Source: Rhizobium mayense (GTDB taxonomy: Bacteria; Pseudomonadota; Alphaproteobacteria; Rhizobiales; Rhizobiaceae). Taken from it: a stretch of DNA of 64,000 bases. Below the pieces are notes generated by a model. The model was not told the origin of the DNA. It worked only from the letters and a program-made list of their open reading frames with translations, and ran no database searches. The stretch covers positions 62,001 through 126,000 of the forward strand of contig NZ_JARFYM010000011.1 in the NCBI RefSeq assembly GCF_030272705.1, in the 5' to 3' direction. Shown here piece after piece: positions 54,435 through 63,583 of this stretch (positions are counted from its first letter, which is position 1; each line of letters opens with the position of its first letter). The translations under genes were made by a program, and so were the position numbers.

Positions 54435-55379
54435 TTACTCATAGAACCTGTAACCGTCGGAGATTTCCGCGCCGAGCTTGTTGTTGCGCGACACAAAATC
54501 CTCCAGGAATTCGTGCAGCCCCTGATCCATGATGCTCTTGATCGTGAGCGTCTGCAGCATCTTGCGGATGGAGTCGGCAGTGTCGTGCGCCGGGAGCCGC
54601 TTGTCGTATTCCGCCCCGAGATAGTTGATATTGCTGACGATCTTTTCGTAGCAATAGGCAAGCGAACGCGGCATCTGGCCGTTGAGGATCAGAAAGTCGG
54701 CAATATTGGCCGGCTTGTATTCCGGATCGTAGGCCCATTTATAGGCCCGATGGGCGGAGACCGAACGCAGGATCGATTCCCATTGGGCATTGTCGAGCGA
54801 AGAGCCGACATGCGAGATCGACGGCAGCAGGACGTAGTATTTCACGTCGAGTATGCGTGCCGTATTGTCGGCGCGTTCGATGAAGGTGCCGATGCGGGCG
54901 AAGTTGTAAAGCTCGTTGCGCAGCATCGAACCGTGAAATGCGCCGCGGATCAATCCGGCACGGCGCTTGATGACCTCGATCATCTCCGGCACCTCGGCGG
55001 TCTTGAGGCGCTTGCCCAGCAACGTCTTCAGCTCGATCCAGCATTCATTGGTCGCTTCCCAGGTGTCGCGGGTGAGCGCCGTGCGCACCATGCGCGCATT
55101 GTTGCGGCCGTAGTCGATGCAGGACATGACGCTCGACGGATTGGAGCGGTCGCGCATCAGATAATCGATCGCGTCGGCGCCGGTCAGCTTGCCATGCACC
55201 TCGTCATAGGCCTCGCGCACGCCGGCGCTTTGCAGCACGCCGTCCCAGTCGTCGTCCTCGTTTGCACCGCTGCGGGTCAGCGACATGCGCTGGCCGGCAT
55301 CGACCAGGCGGGCTATATTTTCGGCACGCTCGATGTAACGGAACATCCAGTAGAGGCCATTCGCGGTTCTTCCAAGCAT
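54435..55379 (-). CDS. Alpha-E domain protein
   Basis: The 314-residue protein is almost wholly helical. It starts MLGRTANGLYWMFRYIERAE, the signature opening of the alpha-E family, and continues with DYGRNNARMVRTALTRDTWE and FIERADNTARILDVKYYVLL. The family always travels with circularly permuted ATP-grasp and transglutaminase-like genes and has no known activity. It lies 7 bp after the ATP-grasp gene and 12 bp before the transglutaminase gene, so the three are surely one operon. Confidence 0.9.
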   Translation of the reverse strand: MLGRTANGLYWMFRYIERAENIARLVDAGQRMSLTRSGANEDDDWDGVLQSAGVREAYDEVHGKLTGADAIDYLMRDRSNPSSVMSCIDYGRNNARMVRTALTRDTWEATNECWIELKTLLGKRLKTAEVPEMIEVIKRRAGLIRGAFHGSMLRNELYNFARIGTFIERADNTARILDVKYYVLLPSISHVGSSLDNAQWESILRSVSAHRAYKWAYDPEYKPANIADFLILNGQMPRSLAYCYEKIVSNINYLGAEYDKRLPAHDTADSIRKMLQTLTIKSIMDQGLHEFLEDFVSRNNKLGAEISDGYRFYE

Positions 55380-55386
55380 GTCCGTC

Positions 55387-56811
55387 TCAGTCCTCCAGAA
55401 CCCAGGTATCTTTCGTGCCGCCGCCCTGGCTGGAATTGACCACCAGCGAGCCTTCCTTCAGCGCGACGCGGGTGAGGCCACCGGGGATGATCCGCACCTT
55501 GTCGGAAACGAGGACGTAGGGGCGCAGGTCGACGTGGCGAGGTGCTATGCCCTTGTTTACCAGTATCGGCACGGTCGACAGAGACAGGGTTGGTTGAGCG
55601 ATATAATTGTTCGGTTTGGTCCTCAGCTTCTCGGCAAACTCGTTCCGCTCCTTCTTCGAGGCGGTCGGTCCGACAAGCATGCCGTAGCCGCCGGAGCCGT
55701 GCACTTCCTTGACGACCAGATCGGCGAGGTTTTCCAGCACATATTTCAGGCTGTCCGGCTCGGAGCAGCGCCAGGTCGGCACGTTCTCGAGGATCGGCTT
55801 GCGGCCGGTGTAAAACTCGACGATCTCCGGCATGTAGGAATAGATCGCCTTATCGTCGGAAATGCCGGTGCCGGGCGCATTGGCGATGGTGATGTGGCCG
55901 GCTCGATACACGTCCATGATGCCGGGGATGCCGAGTGCGGTATCCGGGCGAAAGGTGAGGGGATCGAGGAAGTCGTCGTCCACCCGGCGGTAGAGTACGT
56001 CGATCGCCTCATAGCCACGTGTGGTGCGCATCTTCACCTTGCCGTCGATGACGCGCAGGTCCGACCCTTCGACCAGCTCCACGCCCATCATGTCGGCAAG
56101 GAAGGAATGTTCGTAATAGGCGGAATTGTAGATACCGGGGGTCAGAACGGCGACGCGCGGCTTGCCGTTGCAGCCGGGAGGAGCGAGCGAGGCAAGGCTT
56201 TGGCGGAGCAGCAGCGGATAGTCCTCGACGCGCTGCACCTTGTTCTGATGAAACAGCTCCGGGAACATCTGCATCATGGTTTCCCGGTTTTCCAGCATGT
56301 AGCTGACGCCGGACGGCGTGCGGGCGTTGTCCTCCAGCACGTAGAACTGATCCTCGCCAGTGCGCACGATATCGGTCCCGACGATGTGTGTATAAACGCC
56401 GCCCGGGGGACGGAAGCCGATCATCTCCGGCAGGAAAGCGTCGTTTTTCTCGATCAGCTCGGGCGGGATGCGGCCGGCGCGGATGATTTCCTGCTTGTGA
56501 TAGATGTCGTCGAGGAAGGCGTTGAGGGCGATGACCCGCTGCTCGATGCCCTGGGCGAGCTTGCGCCATTCACGGCCGGAAATGATGCGCGGGATAATAT
56601 CGAAGGGGATGAGCTTTTCGGCTGAGTCTGCGTGTCCGTAGACCGCGAAGGTAATGCCCGTCTTTCGGAAGATGTTTTCCGCATCGCGGGATTTGGCAAT
56701 TAGATGGCCTCTGTCCTGGCCGGAGTACCACTCGAAATATTTCTCGTAAGGCGCGCGCGGACATTCATCCGCAGTTATCATTTCATCAAATGCCAAAGGT
56801 GCGGTCCCCAT
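55387..56811 (-). CDS. Circularly permuted type 2 ATP-grasp protein
   Basis: The 474-residue protein of the former DUF404/407 type should form amide bonds from ATP through an acyl-phosphate. Family segments are YVLEDNARTPSGVSYMLENR, PGIYNSAYYEHSFLADMMG, IANAPGTGISDDKAIYSYMP and KEVHGSGGYGMLVGP, the last being a nucleotide-binding loop. It is the first gene of the ATP-grasp, alpha-E, transglutaminase operon. GAGAAAAA precedes the ATG. A peptide or peptide-like product made and then processed by the third gene product is a reasonable but untested model. Confidence 0.9.
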   Translation of the reverse strand: MGTAPLAFDEMITADECPRAPYEKYFEWYSGQDRGHLIAKSRDAENIFRKTGITFAVYGHADSAEKLIPFDIIPRIISGREWRKLAQGIEQRVIALNAFLDDIYHKQEIIRAGRIPPELIEKNDAFLPEMIGFRPPGGVYTHIVGTDIVRTGEDQFYVLEDNARTPSGVSYMLENRETMMQMFPELFHQNKVQRVEDYPLLLRQSLASLAPPGCNGKPRVAVLTPGIYNSAYYEHSFLADMMGVELVEGSDLRVIDGKVKMRTTRGYEAIDVLYRRVDDDFLDPLTFRPDTALGIPGIMDVYRAGHITIANAPGTGISDDKAIYSYMPEIVEFYTGRKPILENVPTWRCSEPDSLKYVLENLADLVVKEVHGSGGYGMLVGPTASKKERNEFAEKLRTKPNNYIAQPTLSLSTVPILVNKGIAPRHVDLRPYVLVSDKVRIIPGGLTRVALKEGSLVVNSSQGGGTKDTWVLED

Positions 56812-57196
56812 TTTTTCTCATTTGAATACAACCGTTTTGACAATGCAAGAATTATGCGCGTTTCAGGTCATGAATCTCGAAGCTGCCAAAAATGCCGGAT
56901 TTCCAGGCATTTTGGGCGGTCAGACTGGTAAATGAAAGATTGCCGCCGCCGGGTTGCGATCAAAATCTAAGCATTTGCTTATTTTTGTAGTCGCCGCGCC
57001 CGACGACATACTGAATTTCCTCGAACCTGGGTGTTCAGGGACCAACATGAAGAAAAATTGATGGTTGTTTTCAGCGGTTCGATTTTGACGCTTCGACCGT
57101 CTTCGGTTATCAGCGGGTGCCCTTTGCGCAGGCGACGTTCCGGTTTCAATTCGGGCCCGATTCGAGCCTGCAAAATCAATTTCAGTCTGAGCCCCC
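56812..57196. other. 385-bp intergenic region between divergent genes
   Basis: This holds the promoters of the ATP-grasp operon and the DMT exporter. It contains an imperfect inverted repeat (CCAAAAATGCC at 56886-56896, GGCATTTTGG at 56906-56915, one-base bulge), which may be an operator or hairpin. No gene is apparent. Confidence 0.5.
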
Positions 57197-58090
57197 ATGT
57201 CCCTCGACACATTCGCGCCGGCGATCTTCGTTTTTCTTTGGTCTACAGGCTGGATCGTTGCGAAATATGCAGCGATGCATTCGGGTCCGTTCACCTTTCT
57301 CATGATCCGCTACAGCTTGTCCGCGCTTGCCTTCGTCCTGCTCTGCGCCTTTACCGGTGCAAGATGGCCGCGCGATTGGTCCAGCGTCTTCCGCGCCGTT
57401 TATTCCGGCATTTTTCTGCACGGATTTTATCTCGGCGGTCTCTGGTGGGCGATTGCGAGCGGCGTGCCTGCGGGGATTTCGGGCATTATCGCCGCCCTGC
57501 AGCCGCTGATGACGGCAATGGCTGCGCCTTACCTGATCGGGGAGCGCCTGCAGCCGGCGCAGCGCCTCGGCCTGCTGCTCGGCTTCGTCGGCATCGCGAT
57601 TGCCATCTCGCCGAAGCTTTTGACCCCGGATAGCGCCAATCTCTGGCAATCGGCGATCCCGCTCGGCGTCAATCTGCTGGCGATGGTCTCGGTGACCTAT
57701 GGCACGCTTTATCAAAAGCGCCATTTGCAGACCGGAGACCTGCGAACCATCGCGACACTGCAATATGTCGGCGCGCTTGTTGTCACCGTGCCTCTGGCGC
57801 TAACGTTTGAGAACCTGCATTTCGACGGCACGCATGAGGCGATCCTTGCTCTCCTCTGGTCGGTCTTCGGCCTGTCGATGGGTGCGGTCGGCCTGCTGCT
57901 CTACCTTATCCGCCGAGGGCAGGTATCGCGCGCCGCTTCGCTGATCTATCTGATGCCACCCGCTGTCGCCATCGAGGCGGCAATTGTCTTCGGTGAGCCG
58001 TTGACCCTGCCGATTATTGTCGGGACCCTGATCGTGGTGATCGGTGTCTATTTGACCAATCGGCGCACGGCGAACGTGGTGCCGGAATAG
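57197..58090 (+). CDS. EamA/DMT-family transporter
   Basis: The 297-residue membrane protein has ten hydrophobic helices in two EamA repeats of five, as in metabolite exporters of the drug/metabolite superfamily (for example FLWSTGWIVAKYA near the N-terminus, SVFGLSMGAVGLLLYLIRRG and YLMPPAVAIEAAIVFGEPL in the second repeat). It probably exports amino acids or other small metabolites; the substrate is unknown. The ribosome site is weak. Confidence 0.85.
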   Translation: MSLDTFAPAIFVFLWSTGWIVAKYAAMHSGPFTFLMIRYSLSALAFVLLCAFTGARWPRDWSSVFRAVYSGIFLHGFYLGGLWWAIASGVPAGISGIIAALQPLMTAMAAPYLIGERLQPAQRLGLLLGFVGIAIAISPKLLTPDSANLWQSAIPLGVNLLAMVSVTYGTLYQKRHLQTGDLRTIATLQYVGALVVTVPLALTFENLHFDGTHEAILALLWSVFGLSMGAVGLLLYLIRRGQVSRAASLIYLMPPAVAIEAAIVFGEPLTLPIIVGTLIVVIGVYLTNRRTANVVPE

Positions 58091-58166
58091 GGGTCGGCCG
58101 GCCGTAGGGGTGGGCCGGCGGGTCGCTCAGAGGCCGCCTCGTCCATGACATGATCTCGCGAGACGC

Positions 58167-58544
58167 CTACGGGGTGTCCTTAATGTCAAAGCGAACGATC
58201 TTGCTGTTCCCCAAGCGGAAGATGTGCATCACCGTCTTGTCTTTCAGCCCATGGGTTTGCCCCGTCAGCGGCCGGCCTTCGAGATCGAACACGGACTGGA
58301 TCACTTCGACAGCGATGACACCATCCTCTGGTGTCTGAATAGCCACCGGCTCGACGTGTGGTCTAACAGCCGCCCATTGCCGTGTCCAATAATCGCGCAG
58401 ACCGTCATGGCCATGAACGTAGCCTCCGTCCATACCGTTCGCCCATACAACATCGTTGGCGAGCTCGACGAGGACACCGTCGATGTCTCTGGCGTTGAAG
58501 CGGTCGTAGATGCGCTTGATCAATTGCGTATGCGTCTCCGACAT
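58167..58544 (-). CDS. SnoaL-like/NTF2-fold protein
   Basis: The 125-residue protein has the cone-shaped NTF2 fold pattern: a helical start (HTQLIKRIYDRFNARDIDGV), then strands with DVVWANG, GLRDYWTRQW and a C-terminal strand ending RFDIKDTP. Family members are small isomerases, hydrolases or ligand-binding proteins. The ATG at 58544 has GAGGAAACGAT before it, ruling out the longer upstream frame. It is divergent from a MarR gene and probably its target. Confidence 0.82.
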   Translation of the reverse strand: MSETHTQLIKRIYDRFNARDIDGVLVELANDVVWANGMDGGYVHGHDGLRDYWTRQWAAVRPHVEPVAIQTPEDGVIAVEVIQSVFDLEGRPLTGQTHGLKDKTVMHIFRLGNSKIVRFDIKDTP

Positions 58545-58627
58545 ATCGTTTCCTCGAGGTTGTTTAAAAGGAACATTGAGCGGCATGGAGCCGAACTTGC
58601 CAGCTCGCCCACCGATATATATATACG

Positions 58628-58637
58628 TACATATGTA
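58628..58637. promoter_or_regulatory. Possible MarR operator
   Basis: TACATATGTA, a perfect 10-bp palindrome, lies in an AT-rich alternating stretch between the divergent SnoaL-like and MarR genes, 36 bp before the MarR start. AT-rich palindromes are typical MarR-family sites. Confidence 0.4.
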
Positions 58638-58673
58638 GTTTGCAGTCAACCAGAGACAGAGGATAGGCGGAAG

Positions 58674-59135
58674 ATGGAAAACGACGTGCTTTTGACGCCG
58701 GGGCATCTCATCAGTCTTGCTGCGCGCGGATTCGCCCGCCTAAGCGAGGCACGCCTGAAGCCGCTTGGGTTTGGCGTCGGCCACTTGCCAGTGCTGGTCG
58801 CGCTGCAGAATGGGAAAGCAAGCACGCAACGCGACCTGGCCCGCTTCGCCAAGGTCGAACAGCCGCCGATGGCTCAGATGCTCGCTCGCATGGAGCGGGA
58901 CGGTTTGATCGAGCGAACACCCCACCCGAAAGACGGGCGAAGCAGCCGTATCGTTCTCACGAAGACCGCGCAGGCCCGGATGCCTGAGGCGATTGAAACG
59001 CTGTTCAAAGGAAATCGTGACGCAATGGATGGGTTTACAGAAGAAGAGGCGGCACAATTCGTCGCTTTGCTCACTCGGCTGATTGCAAATCTGGATCAAA
59101 TCGCCAGCGCGGAGCCGTCATCGCACGCTTCCTAA
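58674..59135 (+). CDS. MarR-family transcriptional regulator
   Basis: The 153-residue protein has the MarR winged-helix fold: helices for dimerisation at both ends, recognition helix around QRDLARFAKVEQPPMAQML and a wing with HPKDGRSSRIVLT (DGR motif). It likely represses itself and the divergent SnoaL-like gene. The ATG at 58674 has a purine-rich AGAGGATAGGCGGA before it. Confidence 0.88.
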   Translation: MENDVLLTPGHLISLAARGFARLSEARLKPLGFGVGHLPVLVALQNGKASTQRDLARFAKVEQPPMAQMLARMERDGLIERTPHPKDGRSSRIVLTKTAQARMPEAIETLFKGNRDAMDGFTEEEAAQFVALLTRLIANLDQIASAEPSSHAS

Positions 59136-59259
59136 GCACTCCGCGACAACTGAGCGCGCAGGATGCTTGACGAAGATATCGAGCAAGAAAAACCGCCTGC
59201 AGTGTCTGTGCTGCAAGCGGTTCGAAATCAATATCTATTTCAGTTCGGCATTTCGATCA

Positions 59260-59280
59260 GGGGCCGGGCTATTCGGCCCC
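59260..59280 (-). terminator. Hairpin downstream of the DEAD-box helicase gene
   Basis: A 7-bp stem (GGGGCCG / CGGCCCC) with a 7-nt loop lies 14 bp beyond the helicase stop. A T-tract is lacking. A second imperfect hairpin (CCGC / GCGG, about 59193-59220) lies further on. Confidence 0.5.
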
Positions 59281-59293
59281 TATCTCCGTTCCA

Positions 59294-60955
59294 TCAAGCG
59301 CGTTCGCGGCGCTGGCCGTTGCCGTTGCGCGGTCCGCGGCGCTTCATGCCGCCGTTGCCGCCTTCACGGTGTTCGCCGTGAGCGTGGCCCTGGCCGCGCT
59401 CCTCGTTATGCCGGCCCGAGGGGCGGCCGTGAGCGTGCCGCTGGCCGCGATGCGCTCCGGCATCGTGAGCTGCACCATTGGCATTTGCCTGGCCGTTATG
59501 ATGCGGCTTCTTGGCCGGACGGAAATCGGACGTCGAAGCGAGATCGTTGTCGACTTCCGGGCGCGGCGTGCGCTCGTTGCGGCGCTGGCCACGGAAGTCT
59601 GCATTGCGATTGTTCTCGCGCTGCGGACGATCGTGGCGAGTGCGGGGCTCCTGGCGCTCGCCAGCCTCGCCTCGAGCTTCGCCGGTTTCTTTGTCGAAGA
59701 AGGGGCGACGGGCCGGGCGGGCCGGACGACCTTCGGAGCGACCCTGACCTGCGCCACGGCCTTGGCCCTGGCTGCCGCGACCGCCGCCGCGGTTGTTGCC
59801 GCGAGCGGGGCGGCCACGGTCGGCCGGAGCTTCGCCGCTGGCAACGGCAATTTCGATACCCATCAGGCGCTCGATATCGCGCAGCAGGCGGATTTCGTCC
59901 GGCGCGCAGAAAGCGATAGCGATGCCGTCTCGGCCGGCGCGCGCGGTGCGGCCAATGCGGTGAACATAGGCGTCGGGGACTTCCGGCAGGTCATAGTTGT
60001 AGACATGCGAAACGCCGGGGATATCGATGCCGCGAGCGGCGACGTCGGTGGCGACGAGAACGCGGACCTCACCGTCACGGAAACCCTTGAGCGCCCGCTC
60101 GCGCTGGCCTTGGCTCTTGTTGCCGTGGATGGAGGCGGCGGCAAAGCCGACGTGGTCGAGATGTTTCATCAGCTTCTCGGCACCGTGCTTGGTGCGCAGG
60201 AAGACGATGGCGCGGCCATCCGGATTGGCGGAAATCGTTTCCTTCAGGATCTCGGTCTTGTGGTTCTGGCCGGCGACGAAGTGGACATATTGCTCGACCT
60301 TGTCGGCCGCCTTGCCGGGTGGGGTCACTTCCACCTTGACCGGATCGGTCAGGTAGTCGGAAGCGAGGTCGGCGATCGTCTTCGGCATAGTGGCCGAGAA
60401 CAGCAGGGTCTGGCGCTTGGCCGGCACGAGCTTGGCGATCTTGCGCAGGTCGTGAATGAAGCCGAGGTCGAGCATCTGGTCGGCCTCGTCGAGGACGAGA
60501 TAGCTGACCTGGCCGAGCGACAGGGCGCGACGGTTGATGAGGTCGAGCAGACGGCCGGGGGTGGCGACGAGGATGTCGGTGCCGCGTTCGAGCTGAAGCT
60601 GCTGCTTGTTGATCGAGGCGCCGCCGACCACGACGTTGATCCTCAACGGTGTTTTGCGGACAAAGAGCTTAAGGTTATCGGCGATCTGGTTCACCAGTTC
60701 GCGGGTGGGGGCGAGAATCAGCGTACGCACGGTGCGGTTGTCGGGGCGCTTCGCGTCCTTCAGCAGCATCTCGATGATCGGCAGGCCGAAAGCGGCGGTC
60801 TTGCCGGTGCCGGTCTGGGCGAGGCCGATGAGATCGCGGCCCTGGAGAACAAGCGGGATGGCCTGTGCCTGGATCGGCGTCGGCGTCGCGAAGTTGTTCT
60901 GCGACAGCGTATCGACGATCTGCTTGGAGAGACCAAGCGAGTGAAAATTGGTCAA
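59294..60955 (-). CDS. DEAD-box ATP-dependent RNA helicase with long basic tail
   Basis: The 553-residue protein has a full helicase core: Q motif (FATPTPIQAQAIP), motif I (AQTGTGKT), Ia (PTRELV), II (VLDEADQMLD), III (FSATMP), IV-VI (VATDVAARGIDIPGV, HRIGRTARAG). From about residue 380 to the end it is a disordered Arg/Gly/His/Asn-rich tail, likely to bind RNA. It resembles RhlE-type proteins that remodel RNA in the cold and in ribosome assembly. No ATG lies near the family start. A TTG at 60955 with GAAAGG 7 bases upstream gives LTNFHSLGLS, the expected N-terminus; 42 further upstream codons are not family-like. Confidence 0.92.
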   Translation of the reverse strand: MTNFHSLGLSKQIVDTLSQNNFATPTPIQAQAIPLVLQGRDLIGLAQTGTGKTAAFGLPIIEMLLKDAKRPDNRTVRTLILAPTRELVNQIADNLKLFVRKTPLRINVVVGGASINKQQLQLERGTDILVATPGRLLDLINRRALSLGQVSYLVLDEADQMLDLGFIHDLRKIAKLVPAKRQTLLFSATMPKTIADLASDYLTDPVKVEVTPPGKAADKVEQYVHFVAGQNHKTEILKETISANPDGRAIVFLRTKHGAEKLMKHLDHVGFAAASIHGNKSQGQRERALKGFRDGEVRVLVATDVAARGIDIPGVSHVYNYDLPEVPDAYVHRIGRTARAGRDGIAIAFCAPDEIRLLRDIERLMGIEIAVASGEAPADRGRPARGNNRGGGRGSQGQGRGAGQGRSEGRPARPARRPFFDKETGEARGEAGERQEPRTRHDRPQRENNRNADFRGQRRNERTPRPEVDNDLASTSDFRPAKKPHHNGQANANGAAHDAGAHRGQRHAHGRPSGRHNEERGQGHAHGEHREGGNGGMKRRGPRNGNGQRRERA

Positions 60956-61311
60956 TTCAATACCTTTCGGGGGCGCCAAAGCAAATAGGCCGGGTCGCAC
61001 CATGCGGTCCAGTCTGTCTCTGGCGTCAAGAACCCCGCGTGAAGTGGGAACTTGTTTGTTGGAAAATGCTTTCCAGCGCATCCGACCGCCTTGGTTGCGG
61101 TCTCATTTCAAAGCGCTTTTGTCCTTCTCTTGCGTATGTCAAGTCCCGCAGGGCACGCTCACGCGGCGGCCGGAAGGCGAAAGCTGAGGCGCATTTGGTC
61201 TTATTCCGCGCCAAAGTCAAGGGGTGTGGGCGAAAGCTTGTTCGCAGTTGCAACAAAAACGCCGCCGGAAAGCCGGCGGCATTCGCGAACTATCGGCATC
61301 CCGCTGTGCCA
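60956..61311. other. 356-bp intergenic region upstream of the helicase gene
   Basis: This probably holds a long 5' leader and the promoter of the DEAD-box gene, as is common for cold-responsive helicases. The right end has the terminator of the next minus-strand gene. No ORF with coding character is seen. Confidence 0.5.
61253..61280 (-). terminator. Intrinsic terminator of the small exported-protein gene
   Basis: A perfect 8-bp GC stem (GCCGCCGG / CCGGCGGC, 61261-61280) with a 4-nt loop is followed on the minus strand by GTTTTTG. It lies 31 bp beyond the stop codon. Confidence 0.85.
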
Positions 61312-61626
61312 TCAGGCTTCAGCGGTAGACCTCGACACGGTAGGGCCGGCCCAACCGTGATGGCGCCATGTCCAAAAGCAGCTGGGGTAGGCGCGTATAT
61401 AGGCCGGAGCGTAATAGGTTCGGTAGGCTGGGTAATAAGCCGGATAGACCGGGTAGGCCGGTCGTACCGCCTCAACCGCCAAAGCGCCGCCGACGACACC
61501 GGCGGCAAGGCCGCCGAAGGAGGCGCCGCGCTCGGAGGCGCCGGCAGTGGTGGTGGTTACGGCGGCGGCGCCGCCAAGCGTCAGCGCGATCAAACCGGCC
61601 GTCGTTAAAGTGCGAAGCAGAGACAT
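61312..61626 (-). CDS. Small exported protein with glycine-zipper-like helix and Tyr/Pro-rich tail
   Basis: The 104-residue product has a signal peptide (about residues 1-30), a Gly/Ala segment (FGGLAAGVVGGALAVEAV) like a glycine zipper and a tail of repeated Tyr/Pro (YPVYPAYYPAYRTYYAP) ending in a WTWRHHGW region. Proteins of this type occur widely in Rhizobiales and are probably envelope-associated; the function is unknown. I choose the third in-frame ATG (61626, AGGG 6 bases before); 61632 and 61641 are alternatives. A strong terminator follows. Confidence 0.7.
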   Translation of the reverse strand: MSLLRTLTTAGLIALTLGGAAAVTTTTAGASERGASFGGLAAGVVGGALAVEAVRPAYPVYPAYYPAYRTYYAPAYIRAYPSCFWTWRHHGWAGPTVSRSTAEA

Positions 61627-61782
61627 TGACATCCCTGACATCCCTTTCCCAAAAACACAGAGGCCTCCGAGCCGAAGCCGGGTTTGAAGCTGTTTGGAAA
61701 AGCGGGCGAAGTCGCGGCTAAAAAGAGGGTCGCGACATTAAATTTTGTTCATAATAAACAGCAAAAACTGGTTGATTTTACA

Positions 61783-63369
61783 CTAGAAATCAGTCGGAAC
61801 GCCGCCTTCCTTCTTGCGTCTGGCCACAAAGGCGTCAAGCTCCTCCTCGGTCGCCGGATCAAGCGGAGGACGTTCGTAATGGGCGAGCGTTTCCTTGAAG
61901 ATGCGGTTGGCGTGATCATAGGTAGTCGGCCGGCCGGCTTCGGTCCAGGTCTCGTAATTGCGCCAGTCGGAGACGATGGGCGAATAGAAAGCGGTTTCGT
62001 AGCGGGCGAGCGTGTGCGCCGTGCCGAAATAGTGGCCGCCGGGGCCAACATCGCGCACGGCGTCGAGCGCCAGCGCGTCCTGGCTGACATCCAATGGCGT
62101 CAGGAACTCGGCGACCATTTGCAGCATGTCGACATCGAGGATGAATTTTTCAAAGGAGGCAGTCAGCCCGCCCTCGCTCCAGCCGGCGGAATGCAGCACG
62201 AAATTGCCGCCGCCCTGGGTCAGCGCCCAGAGCGATAGCGCCGATTCATAGGCTGCCTGGGCGTCCAGCGTATTGGAGGCATTGGTGTTGGAGGTGCGAT
62301 AGGGGATGCCGTAGCGGCGGGCGAGCTGGCCGCCGGCAATCACGGCCTTCATATATTCCGGCGTGCCGAAAGCCGGCGCTCCCGTCTTCATGTCGACATT
62401 CGAAGTGAAGCCGCCATACATGACCGGCGCGCCCTTGCGCACCATCTGCGTAAAGGCAATGCCGCACAGCGCCTCGGCATTCTGCTGTACCAGCGCGCCG
62501 GCGATGGTCACCGGCGCCATGGCGCCCGCCAGCGTGAACGGCGTGAGGATCACGACCTGGCCCCGTGACGACATCTCGATGATGCCCTGCAGCATCGGCC
62601 CGTCGAGGCGCAGCGGGGAGGAGGAATTGATGACGGTGAAGAGCGACGGCTCGCGCTCCATCTGTTCCATGCTGATGCCGCGGCCGATGCGGGCGATCTC
62701 GATAGCGTCGAGATTGCGCTGCTTGCCGAGCGAGTAGCAATGAAACGCCTTGTCGGTGAGCTTGACGATATCGGAGAGGCAATCGAGATGCCGCACCGAG
62801 GCGTGGATATCTACGGGTTCGACCGGGTAGCCGCCGGTCATATGAATGATGTCGTAGGATTGGGCAAGCTTGATCAGCTTGCGGAAGTCCTCCTGATTGC
62901 CGGCCCGCCTACCACCTTCACGATCCGCGACGAACGGCGCGGAGGCGACCTGGGCAAAGACGAGGTTCCTGCCGCCGATCTGAACGTTTCTGAGCTGATT
63001 GCGGGCATGCAGTGTGAAGGTCGAAGGGACCGAGGCGATCAGCTCCGTGATCATGCCCCTGTCAAAGCGAACGCGCTCCGTACCAGGCGTGACGACGGCG
63101 CCGGCGGCTTTCATACGTTCGCGCGCTTCCGGCAGGATGATATCCATGCCGATCTCTTCGAGAATGGTCAGCGACGCTTCGTGAATGTCGTCGAGCGCCT
63201 CGGGCGACAGAAGCTCGGTGCGGGCGAGGTTGTTGACGAGATTGAGATATTTCGCGCCGCTCGGCTTGCGGCTGCGCTCGGCTCCGCGACCTCCGGCCCG
63301 GCGGCGGCGCTCTACCGGGATGGTAGCAGTGTCGGTCTCGTGCAAGGCCGTGTTTCTATCGTCGCTCAT
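61783..63369 (-). CDS. MttB-family methyltransferase (non-pyrrolysine)
   Basis: The 528-residue protein belongs to the trimethylamine methyltransferase MttB superfamily. Family segments include ILEEIGMDIILPEARERM, FHCYSLGKQRNLDAIEIARI, TPFTLAGAMAPVTIAGAL, PVMYGGFTSNVDMKTGAPAF, and SNTNASNTLDAQAAYES. The frame is open without an internal TAG, so it lacks pyrrolysine and resembles the glycine-betaine (MtgB-like) or carnitine branch, which demethylates quaternary amines using a corrinoid protein. No corrinoid protein or activase gene is adjacent. The N-terminus (residues 1-38) is basic and probably disordered. GGAGCGAGAG precedes the ATG. Confidence 0.85.
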   Translation of the reverse strand: MSDDRNTALHETDTATIPVERRRRAGGRGAERSRKPSGAKYLNLVNNLARTELLSPEALDDIHEASLTILEEIGMDIILPEARERMKAAGAVVTPGTERVRFDRGMITELIASVPSTFTLHARNQLRNVQIGGRNLVFAQVASAPFVADREGGRRAGNQEDFRKLIKLAQSYDIIHMTGGYPVEPVDIHASVRHLDCLSDIVKLTDKAFHCYSLGKQRNLDAIEIARIGRGISMEQMEREPSLFTVINSSSPLRLDGPMLQGIIEMSSRGQVVILTPFTLAGAMAPVTIAGALVQQNAEALCGIAFTQMVRKGAPVMYGGFTSNVDMKTGAPAFGTPEYMKAVIAGGQLARRYGIPYRTSNTNASNTLDAQAAYESALSLWALTQGGGNFVLHSAGWSEGGLTASFEKFILDVDMLQMVAEFLTPLDVSQDALALDAVRDVGPGGHYFGTAHTLARYETAFYSPIVSDWRNYETWTEAGRPTTYDHANRIFKETLAHYERPPLDPATEEELDAFVARRKKEGGVPTDF

Positions 63370-63583
63370 ACTCTCGCTCCACCATTGTTCTGATATGATT
63401 CTTGGCAGAGTTCGACGTCGGATGCTGCCGTCGTTTGCGACCTAGGGGTGACCGTTCTGGGATAGTCAGTGGTCTGAACGCGACGTTCAACGCGCTGGCA
63501 ATATGGTTAACGGCTTGTTAAAGCGATTCGTGATAAAGCTTTGGTCCAGCAAACTATCGTGGGCGGTGAGAAGAGGGGTCCTG

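Noticed and set aside
53913..55439. Open frame of 508 codons on the plus strand
   Set aside because: It is antisense to the transglutaminase and alpha-E genes and spans their junction.
59369..60988. Open frame of 539 codons on the plus strand
   Set aside because: It is antisense to the DEAD-box helicase gene, with low-complexity composition from its Arg/Gly tail.
61783..63369. Pyrrolysine-containing trimethylamine methyltransferase
   Set aside because: There is no in-frame TAG within the gene and no pyl genes are seen.
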